In this document: piece after piece, positions 25,531 to 33,774 of the stretch
Numbering within the stretch: the first letter of the stretch is position 1
How the letters are laid out: each line of letters begins with the position of its first letter
Assembly (NCBI RefSeq): GCF_021389955.1
Contig: NZ_CP089980.1
Location: 2,599,001-2,663,000 of the forward strand
DNA: 64,000 nt
Direction: 5' to 3'
DNA from: Fulvivirga maritima
GTDB lineage: Bacteria; Bacteroidota; Bacteroidia; Cytophagales; Cyclobacteriaceae
Notes under the pieces: model-generated
Database searches by the model: none
What the model was told of the DNA's origin: nothing
What the model saw: only the letters and a program-made list of their open reading frames with translations
Made by a program: the position numbers and the translations under genes

Positions 25531-26896
25531 GGGAGTGTTAGCTCATCTCTGTCTGCTTCCCTCCCAGGGGCTAGCCCCTGGGAGGGAATTTTTTATTTTT
25601 TGGTTTGACTGGTTTTTAGTTCCAGTTCCAATCTTCCCTCAAATCTAATGGCTAATTGCTGCACCGTCAAACCCCAATTCCGCAAAGGTGAAGTCCATTT
25701 TTTCTCAATACGTCTGCAAACTAAGTAAACTAATTTCATCAAGGCCATATCACTGGTAAATGCTCCCTTACTCTTGGTAACTTTTCTTACTTGTCTATGA
25801 AAGCCCTCCACTGGATTTGTAGTGTATATTAACTTTCTTATGGGTTTACTGTAATCGAAATAAGTGCTAAGTAGTTCCCAGTTATCATTCCAAGATCGTA
25901 TCACCACAGGATATTTCTTTCCCCATTTTTCTTCCAGTTCTAATAAAGCAGTCTCTGCCTGATCTTTTGTGTCTGCTTGATAAACTAATTTAAGATCTTG
26001 TATAAACACTTTCTGTTCTTTACTGGCTACATATTTCAAGCTATTTCGAATCTGATGAACTACACAAAGTTGAACATCTGTTTGTGGGTAGATGGAGTGT
26101 ATCGCTTCACTAAAACCTTTCAAGTTATCAGTGCAGGCTATCAAAATATCTTTCAAGCCTCTATTTTGTAGCTCAGTAAGTATCTGAAGCCAAAAATTAG
26201 CTCCTTCGCTTTCTGATAGGTACATGCCCAATATCTCCTTGTTGCCCTGCTTATTGATCCCTAAGATATTATAAAGGGCTTTATGCTTCACCTTACCTTC
26301 ATCTCGCACCTTGAAATGCATGGCATCTAGCCAAACAATACAATAGACCGATTCTAATGGCCTATTTTGCCACTCCTTTACTTTAGGGATCACTCGGTCT
26401 GTGATATCACTTAACACCTCTGTTGATATATTTGTGTCATACATCTCCTTGATGTGCTCTTGAATATCTCTCAAACTATTACCTAGCCCATACATGGCTA
26501 TTATTTGCTTCTCAAGATTGTCTGCCAGTATACGCTGGCGTTTCTCTACTATTCTTGGCTCAAAGCTGCTATGACGATCTTGAGGAGTATTTATCTCAAC
26601 GTCTCCTAAACTACTCTTAACTGTTTTCTGGCCTTTGCCATTGCGCTTATTGCCATGAGAGCGTCCTTTTTCTTCACTGGATAGGTGATCCTCCATTTCT
26701 GCTTCCAGAGCTTCTTCTAAGAACTCCTTCAACATGGGGCTGAAAGCCCCATCCTTACCAAATAGAGATTCTCCTTTTAAAAATTGTTTAAGTGCTTTTT
26801 CCTTTAATTCTTCTTTCTCTTGTTTGTTCATTGCTCTTTAGTCTAAACATTATTTCTTTATATCCAAAGTTTAGACAGAGATGAATTGACAGTCTC
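25531..26896 (-). mobile_element. IS256-family insertion sequence, complete
   Basis: 1366 bp. The 24-bp imperfect inverted repeats (25531-25554 and 26873-26896) share TCATCTCTGTCT and more outer bases. An 8-bp direct target duplication ATGTGGTG flanks both sides (25523-25530 and 26897-26904). One intact transposase gene fills it. The intact ends and duplication show a recent insertion. An 18-bp match to its outer end stands at 37763-37780. Confidence 0.9.
25593..26831 (-). CDS. IS256-family transposase
   Basis: 412 residues, full length for the family. N-terminal helices (LKQFLKGESLFGKDGAFSP), the RSHGNKRNGKGQKTVKSSLG segment, then the DDE core: VYCIVWLDAMHFKVRDEGKV with the first Asp, ILIACTDNLKGFSEAI with the second, and the late Glu in NPVEGFHRQVRKVTKSKGAF. 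It is intact and probably active. The start is ATG at 26831. Confidence 0.95.
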   Translation of the reverse strand: MNKQEKEELKEKALKQFLKGESLFGKDGAFSPMLKEFLEEALEAEMEDHLSSEEKGRSHGNKRNGKGQKTVKSSLGDVEINTPQDRHSSFEPRIVEKRQRILADNLEKQIIAMYGLGNSLRDIQEHIKEMYDTNISTEVLSDITDRVIPKVKEWQNRPLESVYCIVWLDAMHFKVRDEGKVKHKALYNILGINKQGNKEILGMYLSESEGANFWLQILTELQNRGLKDILIACTDNLKGFSEAIHSIYPQTDVQLCVVHQIRNSLKYVASKEQKVFIQDLKLVYQADTKDQAETALLELEEKWGKKYPVVIRSWNDNWELLSTYFDYSKPIRKLIYTTNPVEGFHRQVRKVTKSKGAFTSDMALMKLVYLVCRRIEKKWTSPLRNWGLTVQQLAIRFEGRLELELKTSQTKK

Positions 26897-26910
26897 ATGT
26901 GGTGGTTACT

Positions 26911-27354
26911 TATGAGATTCTTTTGATCATGCTATAAATGAGAGATTCGCAATTACCTCCTCCATCATAAATCCCCTTCATATGCTCCACAAAAGTAATA
27001 GGGTGGAAGTGCCGTAGTTGGTTTTGGTGTGAAGTTAGGGAGGCCAAGATTGGTTTCTATCTTTCTCGTAGCTGCTGCTAATATTTCAGGATCATCAGTG
27101 CCAAAGCCCATTTCTTTAATGCCTTTAGGTTTTATCTTCTCAGGAGTAGGAAGATCCATAGGAGGGTAGTATGTTAAACCAGCGGCTTCTTTCCAGAACA
27201 TCAACTTTCCTACCTGATCTTTTATAGAATTTAGCTTTTGCTCTTTGAGACTTTCCAGATCCCACTCTCCGTCTTCGTCTTCTTGAGCGATCAAGTAGTC
27301 AAAGAATGTGGTTACTTCATTGACGATCTCATCAGGAGTATATGACCTTTCCAT
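26911..27354 (-). pseudogene. truncated effector cassette: linker kept, toxin lost
   Basis: The frame from 27354 starts MERSYTPDEIVNEVTTFFDYL, matching the shared cassette linker, and goes on through the PPMDLPTPEKIKPKGIKEMG part to FTPKPTT. There a deletion of the Pro/Glu-rich stretch shifts the frame (stop at 26965). In the next frame the sequence resumes HFHPITFVEHMKGIYDGGGN and ends at TAA 26911. So the junction motif is still present but no toxin follows; IS256 lies 15 bp on. The matching immunity may be the membrane protein beyond the element. Confidence 0.75.
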
Positions 27355-27355
27355 A

Positions 27356-27547
27356 TTACTGATTATTCTGTGTAGAAATTGGATACGTCTCGGTTTCTCT
27401 CAAGCGCACCCAAACAGGTGATTTAGCTTTTTCTTCATAGCTGAAGATTTCCCACTGCCTTACTGCATTATGGTCGTTTTGCTTACTAACCACATTGTAT
27501 TTAAAGTAGATGTTTATAATATTTTTACTTTGTGAGCATTGACTCAT
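27356..27547 (-). CDS. short unknown ORF at a cassette junction
   Basis: 63 codons. The part around AVRQWEIFSYEEKAKSPVWV reads like real protein, while its end (ETETYPISTQNNQ) is the degenerate junction hairpin DNA read in another frame. It may be the leftover end of an older gene displaced by cassette exchange. I know no family, and it may not be expressed. Confidence 0.25.
   Translation of the reverse strand: MSQCSQSKNIINIYFKYNVVSKQNDHNAVRQWEIFSYEEKAKSPVWVRLRETETYPISTQNNQ
27381..27410. repeat. junction hairpin, degenerate copy
   Basis: DNA around 27358-27415 aligns with the junction at 40392-40444 (GATTATT, TGTAGAAATTGGA, then a C/G-rich arm, CTCAA, arm, CCCAAA), but the two arms pair poorly here. 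It marks the 3' side of the immunity gene at 27725-28528. Confidence 0.45.
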
Positions 27548-27724
27548 AGTAAAAGAGTTTAGCTAAAATGGGAATGGGTAGCTACGGTAGAAGCTTTTCA
27601 GTTTGATGAAAGTACTCCCAATTTATTTTGAGAAATGGGAGAGGTAAGTATGTAAAAACACTCCACATTTGAATGATTTTTTGGTGAAAGGTTAACTTTT
27701 TGGTTGTCAATTTCTTATGGGTTA

Positions 27725-28528
27725 TCAATCTGGAGATGATGTAATACTTAAGGCTAAGGAATCATTTTTAGGAAATATGCTTATGTATGTTTCTCCACCC
27801 GTAAATCTCATGTTAATTTTCAATGAATCATTTAGATTAGTAGGGATCTCATAATCAATCTGAGCGTTACTTTTCTCTATTATGTAAGAGGTGTCCTGTG
27901 TGGGGATTTTACTTAATAAGTGTTTGGTGCTTTGTTTTTCTAGTAATCTTTTATAAATCTCGTGTATGCTGATGCTATTGGGAAATAAGCATAAGTCAGT
28001 GAATAAGTAATTCTCCTCATCAGTTAATTGATAGCAGTTAGATTGATTTATTTCTTTTACATTGGCTATGTTATTGTTAATAGTATCACTTGAAAAACAT
28101 TTCCTATTAATTAAATCAACTACACTGCTTTCAAGATTCAATTCTTCAGGATTTTCTAGGTATGCGGATACATCGAATAATTTTTGACTTTCAAAATCAT
28201 ATCTTATCCAACCTAAAGTTCCAGTTCCTTCTGTTTCAAAAAACACCTTGGCTAAGATGGTTTTATCATCATGGGTATCAATAAGTATGCTTACTCTTTC
28301 TTTCTTTATTTCATCTGGAATGTTAAATGAACTATGTAAAATGACCTCTAATAATAAATCATAGCAATCAAGATTACTTAAAGTGACTTTGCTTATTGGT
28401 TTTGGTTTATCTAATAAAGAGTCTTTGCCAAGAGTATTTAAATTAAAGTCTGTTTTACTCTCACTTTTTTTTTGCTGGCAAGAAATGAAAATTAGGGGTA
28501 ATATAATTATTAAACTTAATATCCTCAT
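27725..28528 (-). CDS. lipoprotein, immunity candidate for the M23/muramidase cassette
   Basis: 267 residues with a lipoprotein signal (MRILSLIIILPLIFISC, lipobox FISC, Cys17), so it should sit at the periplasmic face of a membrane. The rest is charged, with no known domain. Its ATG overlaps the stop of the upstream effector cassette in the ATGA arrangement, which implies translational coupling. That, and the peptidoglycan-cleaving partner, fit a periplasmic immunity protein. It is not related in obvious sequence to the other immunity lipoproteins here, as expected for toxin-specific partners. Confidence 0.65.
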   Translation of the reverse strand: MRILSLIIILPLIFISCQQKKSESKTDFNLNTLGKDSLLDKPKPISKVTLSNLDCYDLLLEVILHSSFNIPDEIKKERVSILIDTHDDKTILAKVFFETEGTGTLGWIRYDFESQKLFDVSAYLENPEELNLESSVVDLINRKCFSSDTINNNIANVKEINQSNCYQLTDEENYLFTDLCLFPNSISIHEIYKRLLEKQSTKHLLSKIPTQDTSYIIEKSNAQIDYEIPTNLNDSLKINMRFTGGETYISIFPKNDSLALSITSSPD

Positions 28529-30090
28529 TGGTTGAATTTAATAGTGAATTTTGGGGAAATTTTTTCTAAATATTTTTGATAAGCTTTTTTTGCAGTTTCT
28601 TCCGTTGAGTGCCATCTAGCATAATCTCCATTATACTTCTTTATATAATAGGCTTTGTACTCCATTGCGGCAATTACGGAGGGCATTACTATAAAATGTT
28701 TCTTTCTGTTTTTTACTTGTTGATTACCTCCTAGTCCACTTTTTCCCTTTCCCTCAAAGAAAGAAGTTAAGCCAATAGGTTCAAAGTCCGGGTTTAAAGT
28801 GAAAAAATTACTACTCCAACCATAATATGGAGCAGCTCCATGCGCTTCCATTCCTCCAGTTCCAGTTTTTCGGTATTGTAATGAAGTGAAATGAGCTGTT
28901 TCGTCTCTATACATACGCTCTATAATTATAGACATTTCCTCTCCATATTTATCGTAAATGTGTTTTAATGCCTTTTCTGCATCGTCAATAGTGTAGTTTT
29001 TATTTATTAATGATAGTTGCTGCTGAAGAGTGCTGTTCAAAATGTCAAGAGGGTCAATCAAGTCCTCTCTTCTCCGAAATGATTGGTTTCCATTATAGAA
29101 TTTAGAACGTGCATATTTCATTTTATTATACAGTACATCTCCGGGATAGGGAGAGGAGGATAATTCGCCTGTATACATTTCTAAGTGCAACATGCCTCTT
29201 TTTTCACCTGCAGGTTGGTGGACGTAAGGTATCAACAAGCCTACTTTCGCTATATGCTGTCCTTTTTTTACAGTATCACCAACTTTTACTAAGATGTTGT
29301 TCTTGTTGACTTCTCCATAACGGACTATCATTTTGAATCCTTTAACTATTTCATAGTCATGTTCTATAGTAATTTCAAAGGTGTCATTATAAAATGATTT
29401 TACTTCAATAACTTTTCCATCAGCCATTGCATAAATTGGTTCACCTACTTCATAATATAAATCCCGAGCTGCATGTAGTCTGTTGCTTCCTCGCTTTGCT
29501 GCAAAAGTTGCGGGGTTTGAAGTCTCAAGTGTATAATCATAATTTTTATAAGAATTTGATTTAAATCCTTTTGGATGATTAAGGGGAACTGATTTACAAG
29601 GAAAAATAATATTTGAACTGACTTTACTCTGTGGATATATCCTCTTCATATGCTCCACAAAAGCAATAGGATGAAAGTGCCAGACTTGATCTGTACAGGG
29701 GAAGGTTCGCTCAGGAGGTTTTACTTCCTGCTGTTTTTGCTCTTGTGGTTGTTCTTGCGTTTTAGAGGCTTCCTTCTCTTCACTTACTTCTGGTTGAGTT
29801 AGGGTTTCAGTGTCGTTGGTTGCTGACTGTGTAGTAGTAGCATTGGCATTTGAGCTTTTTCCTGCTGCTGCATTTTGTACCTCAGGATCATCAGTGCCAA
29901 ATCCTAATTCTTTAATTCCTTTAGGTTTTATCTTCTTGGGAGTAGGAAGATCCATAGGAGGGTAGTATGTTAAACCAGCGGCTTCTTTCCAAAACATCAA
30001 CTTTCCTACCTGGTCTTTTATAGAATTTAGCTTTTGCTCTTTGAGACTTTCCAGATCCCACTCTCCGTCTTCGTCTTCTTGAGCGATCAA
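28525..30090 (-). CDS. displaced effector cassette: linker + M23 peptidase + muramidase-like domain
   Basis: 521 residues from TTG 30090. Similarity to the other cassettes goes on upstream to 30189 (LAKLICKHKIEWSYTANEI) without any start codon, so the 5' end of a longer gene is missing. Parts: linker (1-80), Pro/Gln/Glu-rich stretch (80-130), WHFHPIAFVEHMK (about 137-150), M23-like domain with HAARD near 205 and MLHLEMYTG near 290 (the canonical HxH reads MLH), then a helical domain with YRDETAHF and TGTGGME, resembling a muramidase-like family of phage and T6SS. Both glycan and peptide bonds may be cut. Without a start it may be a silent store of a toxin tip. Confidence 0.7.
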   Translation of the reverse strand: MIAQEDEDGEWDLESLKEQKLNSIKDQVGKLMFWKEAAGLTYYPPMDLPTPKKIKPKGIKELGFGTDDPEVQNAAAGKSSNANATTTQSATNDTETLTQPEVSEEKEASKTQEQPQEQKQQEVKPPERTFPCTDQVWHFHPIAFVEHMKRIYPQSKVSSNIIFPCKSVPLNHPKGFKSNSYKNYDYTLETSNPATFAAKRGSNRLHAARDLYYEVGEPIYAMADGKVIEVKSFYNDTFEITIEHDYEIVKGFKMIVRYGEVNKNNILVKVGDTVKKGQHIAKVGLLIPYVHQPAGEKRGMLHLEMYTGELSSSPYPGDVLYNKMKYARSKFYNGNQSFRRREDLIDPLDILNSTLQQQLSLINKNYTIDDAEKALKHIYDKYGEEMSIIIERMYRDETAHFTSLQYRKTGTGGMEAHGAAPYYGWSSNFFTLNPDFEPIGLTSFFEGKGKSGLGGNQQVKNRKKHFIVMPSVIAAMEYKAYYIKKYNGDYARWHSTEETAKKAYQKYLEKISPKFTIKFNQ

Positions 30091-30209
30091 GTAGTCAAAG
30101 AATTTGGTAACCTCATTAGTTATTTCATTAGCGGTATAAGACCATTCTATTTTATGTTTACATATTAATTTTGCTAAGGATTCATGTTTTTATTTGTGAA
30201 GATAAAGCA

Positions 30210-30240
30210 GGACGTGTTTGAGTGAAATAGAAACGCGTCC
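30210..30240. repeat. junction hairpin (10-11-10)
   Basis: GGACGTGTTT (30210-30219), 11-base loop, AAACGCGTCC (30231-30240). It lies between the immunity gene ending at 30285 and the displaced M23 cassette. Same geometry and arms as at 32497, 37848 and 40414. No clear T run, so a plain terminator is not certain. Confidence 0.65.
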
Positions 30241-30284
30241 TTATTTTTCTAAAAACTCATTAATGTAAAATGATGGCAAGACTA

Positions 30285-30914
30285 TTAGCCTGCTATTTCC
30301 GATTTCTGATAAATCAGTCTATCACCTGAAATTTCAAAATATAGGAAGGTGCTTCTCTCTTGGCAGTTACCTTCATTAGAATATTTTGGATTAGAGTTAG
30401 ATGTATAGCTTATTTCAATTAAATTATTGCTGATTTGTATTTTGTAGATGTACATGCATTCATCATTTTCAAGTTCTATTGTTTTTTCTATCGAAGAGGA
30501 ATTTTTCAGCCCATTCAAATTTAAGCTTGTCAAAAGTTGATATAAGTTGGGATGTTCGGTGCTTTTTGTGATCTGAGCATACTTTAAAAACATCTCTTTA
30601 TTTATTTTAAAATTATTAGAAGCTAACTTTTCATTGAAATTTGCATTGCGACGAATGAATAAGAAGTTGCTAGTTGGAAAGCTGAAAAATTGAGACATTC
30701 CTTCTCTATCATCGTTTTCATAATAGCTCTTCATTTCATTTAATCGATCAATTAGTATTTCATTAATTGCATGCTTATCATCTTGACTAGCAGTTTCTTT
30801 TGAATTTTCATCTATTTGTTTAATAGATTGGTTAACATTTCTTCTCTTTGAATTATCGCAAGAAAAGAAGGCTATTATTAGAAATGTTAATACGTAGACA
30901 TTAAGTACTTTCAT
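30285..30914 (-). CDS. lipoprotein, immunity candidate for the CHAP effector
   Basis: 209 residues with lipobox FFSC (Cys19) after a hydrophobic signal, then a polar region rich in Asn, Glu and Lys. No known domain. It is downstream of the CHAP-domain effector on the same strand with a 136-bp gap, looser than the other pairs, but no other partner lies between. A junction hairpin follows. Confidence 0.6.
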   Translation of the reverse strand: MKVLNVYVLTFLIIAFFSCDNSKRRNVNQSIKQIDENSKETASQDDKHAINEILIDRLNEMKSYYENDDREGMSQFFSFPTSNFLFIRRNANFNEKLASNNFKINKEMFLKYAQITKSTEHPNLYQLLTSLNLNGLKNSSSIEKTIELENDECMYIYKIQISNNLIEISYTSNSNPKYSNEGNCQERSTFLYFEISGDRLIYQKSEIAG

Positions 30915-31050
30915 ATTCTGAAGTTTTGATATTTGATTTTATTATTTTTTGATTGGCATCATCAGTTGATAAAAAGGTGTCATTTTTGCGAAAAACATCA
31001 TTTAAGCTTTTTGAATAGCTTTTAGGTACAAAAATGCCTGACGCTTTTCT

Positions 31051-32502
31051 CTATTTCGTTTTCTTTCTATTCAGAGGAAATATACTTCCTGAACAGTCGT
31101 AATCACTAATTTTAATTTTATTTCCTTGATTTCCCCCTAGGCATAAGTGTTTTCCGTTGTCTAATTTTCCAATGACAAAAGTGACGTGTCCAAATGAATT
31201 TCCATTTTCATCATATTTTATTTCTCCATTTTCATAGCAATCTGTAAACACTACAATAGCGCCATATTGGATTTTCGATTTTTTAAGGGATGAATGATTT
31301 AAGAAAGACTGTGATGACCATGATTTAGGGTTCTTGAAATTAGAGTTTCCTAAGCACCAACTAGCGAAACTTGCACACCAAGAAATTTTCCCAGTAGTTG
31401 TCGGATGGCCTGTATATGTATGGTATTTTTCTTGAATGGCTATAGCTAGGCTACCTGTATTTTCGTCAAGACCTTTATATTCTAAGGCTTCTTGTAGGGC
31501 AATCTCCATCCAAGGAGCCCTATCCCCAGTTATTAGTCTCATATGCTCCACAAAAGCAATAGGATGAAAGTGCCAAACATTGTCGCTTGAAGGGATGGTT
31601 CTAGGAGGATCTTTCTCCGGTGGAGTGCCTTTTCCTACTGGTCCGGGAATGTATTCATCTTCTTTATTTTCATCAGAAAATCCAGGAGGCAGAAAGCTTA
31701 ACCTTGTATTCCATAATTTACTCTCATCTATTTCCTCCTTCTTAAACTCTCCGCTTTTAAGATCCTTCCAGAAGGATAGATGTTTAATTCTCTCTTCTAA
31801 GAGTTTCATACGGAATTGTTTTCTTTCTTGAAGCTTATTTTTAAGATCTGGGTCTTTTTCTAATGAAATACCTATGTCGAAAAGCTGTTCCATATCTGGT
31901 TTTATGTCATTGGGTGTATAAGCCCACTCATTTTTGTGCTGACATACTAACTTACTAAAAGCAGAAACTATTTCTTTTCTTTTATAAGCATTTCTCCATT
32001 CATGTTGATCTAATATCTTGTCCTTATTAGCGTCTACTATATCCCAAATAGAGCACAGGAATGTGTTGTTCTCTTTTGCTTCTAATACCTCTTTAACACT
32101 ATAAACATAATCAGTGCCTGCACTTATATGGTTCCAGCCAAATAGTGTCCAGTCAAAAGCAGATACTTTTTCTGCATCTTTTTCTTGGAACCAGCCGCTT
32201 TTTTCTCCTTCCGTGGTGTTTGTGCTTAGCTTATACCAGTTTTCTTGATCTATTGTTTGTTTGGTGCATTCGGATATAAGTATAATTTTTTCTTCAGGCA
32301 ATAACTGGTCTTCACCTTCTAAGGGTTCAATCAGATAGTATTCGCTGATAGCCTTGGTTGTTTTGACTATATCATGCGGTTGAGGGTCTGAGTATAGGAA
32401 TATATCAGGGGCTGAGCTATCTTCAGGGTATGCTTCCGAACTGTCAGGTGGGGTATTATTAAGTGAGGTAACATGCTTTTTAGCTGCGTAGAAATTGGGC
32501 AC
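31051..32502 (-). CDS. effector with SH3-like, EF-hand-like and CHAP amidase domains
   Basis: 483 residues from GTG 32502, which lies inside the right arm of a junction hairpin. Parts: SH3-like segment (about 30-110), a module also found in the 1338-aa effector (AGTDYVYSVKEV, EF-hand-like DANKDKILDQHE, LVCQHKNEWAYTPNDI), a shorter Pro-rich part, the junction motif HFHPIAFVEHMR, then the CHAP/NlpC-type catalytic domain with Cys near 375 (KISWCASFASWC) and His near 437 (FGHVTFV). CHAP enzymes cut amide or peptide bonds of peptidoglycan. It has no signal peptide, as expected for T6SS cargo. It is the most complete cassette outside the vgrG unit. Confidence 0.75.
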   Translation of the reverse strand: MPNFYAAKKHVTSLNNTPPDSSEAYPEDSSAPDIFLYSDPQPHDIVKTTKAISEYYLIEPLEGEDQLLPEEKIILISECTKQTIDQENWYKLSTNTTEGEKSGWFQEKDAEKVSAFDWTLFGWNHISAGTDYVYSVKEVLEAKENNTFLCSIWDIVDANKDKILDQHEWRNAYKRKEIVSAFSKLVCQHKNEWAYTPNDIKPDMEQLFDIGISLEKDPDLKNKLQERKQFRMKLLEERIKHLSFWKDLKSGEFKKEEIDESKLWNTRLSFLPPGFSDENKEDEYIPGPVGKGTPPEKDPPRTIPSSDNVWHFHPIAFVEHMRLITGDRAPWMEIALQEALEYKGLDENTGSLAIAIQEKYHTYTGHPTTTGKISWCASFASWCLGNSNFKNPKSWSSQSFLNHSSLKKSKIQYGAIVVFTDCYENGEIKYDENGNSFGHVTFVIGKLDNGKHLCLGGNQGNKIKISDYDCSGSIFPLNRKKTK

Positions 32503-32527
32503 GTTTCCCTTTCAATTAAACATGCCC
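32497..32527. repeat. junction hairpin (10-11-10)
   Basis: GGGCACGTTT (32497-32506), 11-base loop, AAACATGCCC (32518-32527), all ten pairs formed with G-T allowed. It overlaps the GTG start of the CHAP effector and follows an immunity gene. Confidence 0.65.
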
Positions 32528-32557
32528 TAACTAGATCCACCTTGGTATATCATAATA

Positions 32558-33308
32558 TTAGAGGCCAATAAATCCCTTGTCTGTAACTTTAAATTTAAGA
32601 GTTTCCTTTTCTTTTAATGGCTCATCATAATATTCAATATCTCCTTCATCTGTTGAATAGGAATAAAGGTAATCTTCCCTAGTCTGTATTAATATCGCAT
32701 CTTCATTAATGAAAGATTTTATAGATACAATACCAAGTTCTCCTCCACCAGTATATATTAAACTCATTGGATTGTTCGATATTCTTTTTTTCTGATGAAT
32801 TATAAATATTTAATTCTATACAGGCTAAATAATCATCGAATTCACTCTGGGTATATGTTAAAAATCCTATAAGATAAATCTCTTTAATTTTTACTTTAAT
32901 AACAGGTATTATTATTTGTCTAAACAATTCATTCTGTAAGGGGTCAATATTTTGTTCTTCCAGAGATTTTCCAACTAATTTTTCTCGATTAGCTGATAAA
33001 ATTGATTGAATATCATAATCCTTGGTGTAATAAACATAGAAACCATTTAAATTTCTTTTATTCAATTTAAAAGCAGTATTTAATTCATTTAATTGATATT
33101 CTGTTAAATAATTTAAATACTCATTTTCTTGTACAGGAAGTTGTTTTTCAGGTATTGCTTCTAGGAATTGTGAAAATGACAAAGTTTTAACATCTTGAGA
33201 AGATTCTTCTTTGTGTGAAACTCCAGAAGTTTTAAGTTTGGTATCGTGATTTTTACTCGTACACGATACAATTGACAGCCCTATTAATAACATTTTAAAA
33301 TAACTCAT
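32558..33308 (-). CDS. immunity lipoprotein candidate for the M15-like cassette, frameshifted at an A7 run
   Basis: The frame from ATG 33308 has lipobox SIVSC (Cys16) and runs to 32706, ending in an odd Trp-rich tail (IYWWRRTWYC). At seven A's (T's at 32785-32791 on the plus strand), removing one A keeps the frame open (SEKRISNNPMSLIYTGGGEL) into the segment 32558-32767, which ends at TDKGFIGL. The full product would be about 249 residues, similar to the other immunity lipoproteins. It starts one base after the stop of the M15-like gene fragment. Sequencing error, mutation or slippage are all possible. Confidence 0.6.
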
Positions 33309-33309
33309 A

Positions 33310-33741
33310 TTATTGTATTTCTAGTTCAGGTTTATATCCTTGAATGTGTAGATGATCTTTATGGCCTCCATTGGAGTCATACTTGCCATATTTTAATAAC
33401 TTATCCTTTTTAGATCCATAATAACTGGTTACCAATGATGTGAAACCAAATTTATTTAATGCATCATTAAATAAATTTTGACGGTTTTCGTCAAAATCCG
33501 GATCAGTTATCAGCATTCTTTTATTTGTTTTACTTTTATTGAGGTAACGTAAATCTCCATTAATACCTCGTGCATGAGTAGAACTTGGCGAGCCAATGCC
33601 TTCTTCATTTGTGAAACCATTAATCACTATATCGTCATATCCAACTTCCGCAATTGCACCCAATAAGGAAGCAAATGAAGTGATTTCAATGAACTCTCTG
33701 TCTGATGAATAAGTGTATTTTATTAAACCCTGATTATGCAT
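33310..33741 (-). pseudogene. M15-like peptidoglycan peptidase domain, 5' end removed by IS1380
   Basis: 143 residues from an ATG that is probably internal. Metal-binding pattern: H56 and D63 in STHARGINGDLRYL, and H130/H132 in HKDHLHIQGY, as in D-Ala-D-Ala or L-Ala-D-Glu endopeptidases (M15 type). There is no linker or junction motif; DNA upstream is the IS1380 element, which probably cut the effector in two. The immunity lipoprotein follows at once, so this was a complete effector-immunity pair. Confidence 0.65.
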
Positions 33742-33774
33742 TAGAAAACTAAAAGTTTAGAAAATCCTTCGATA

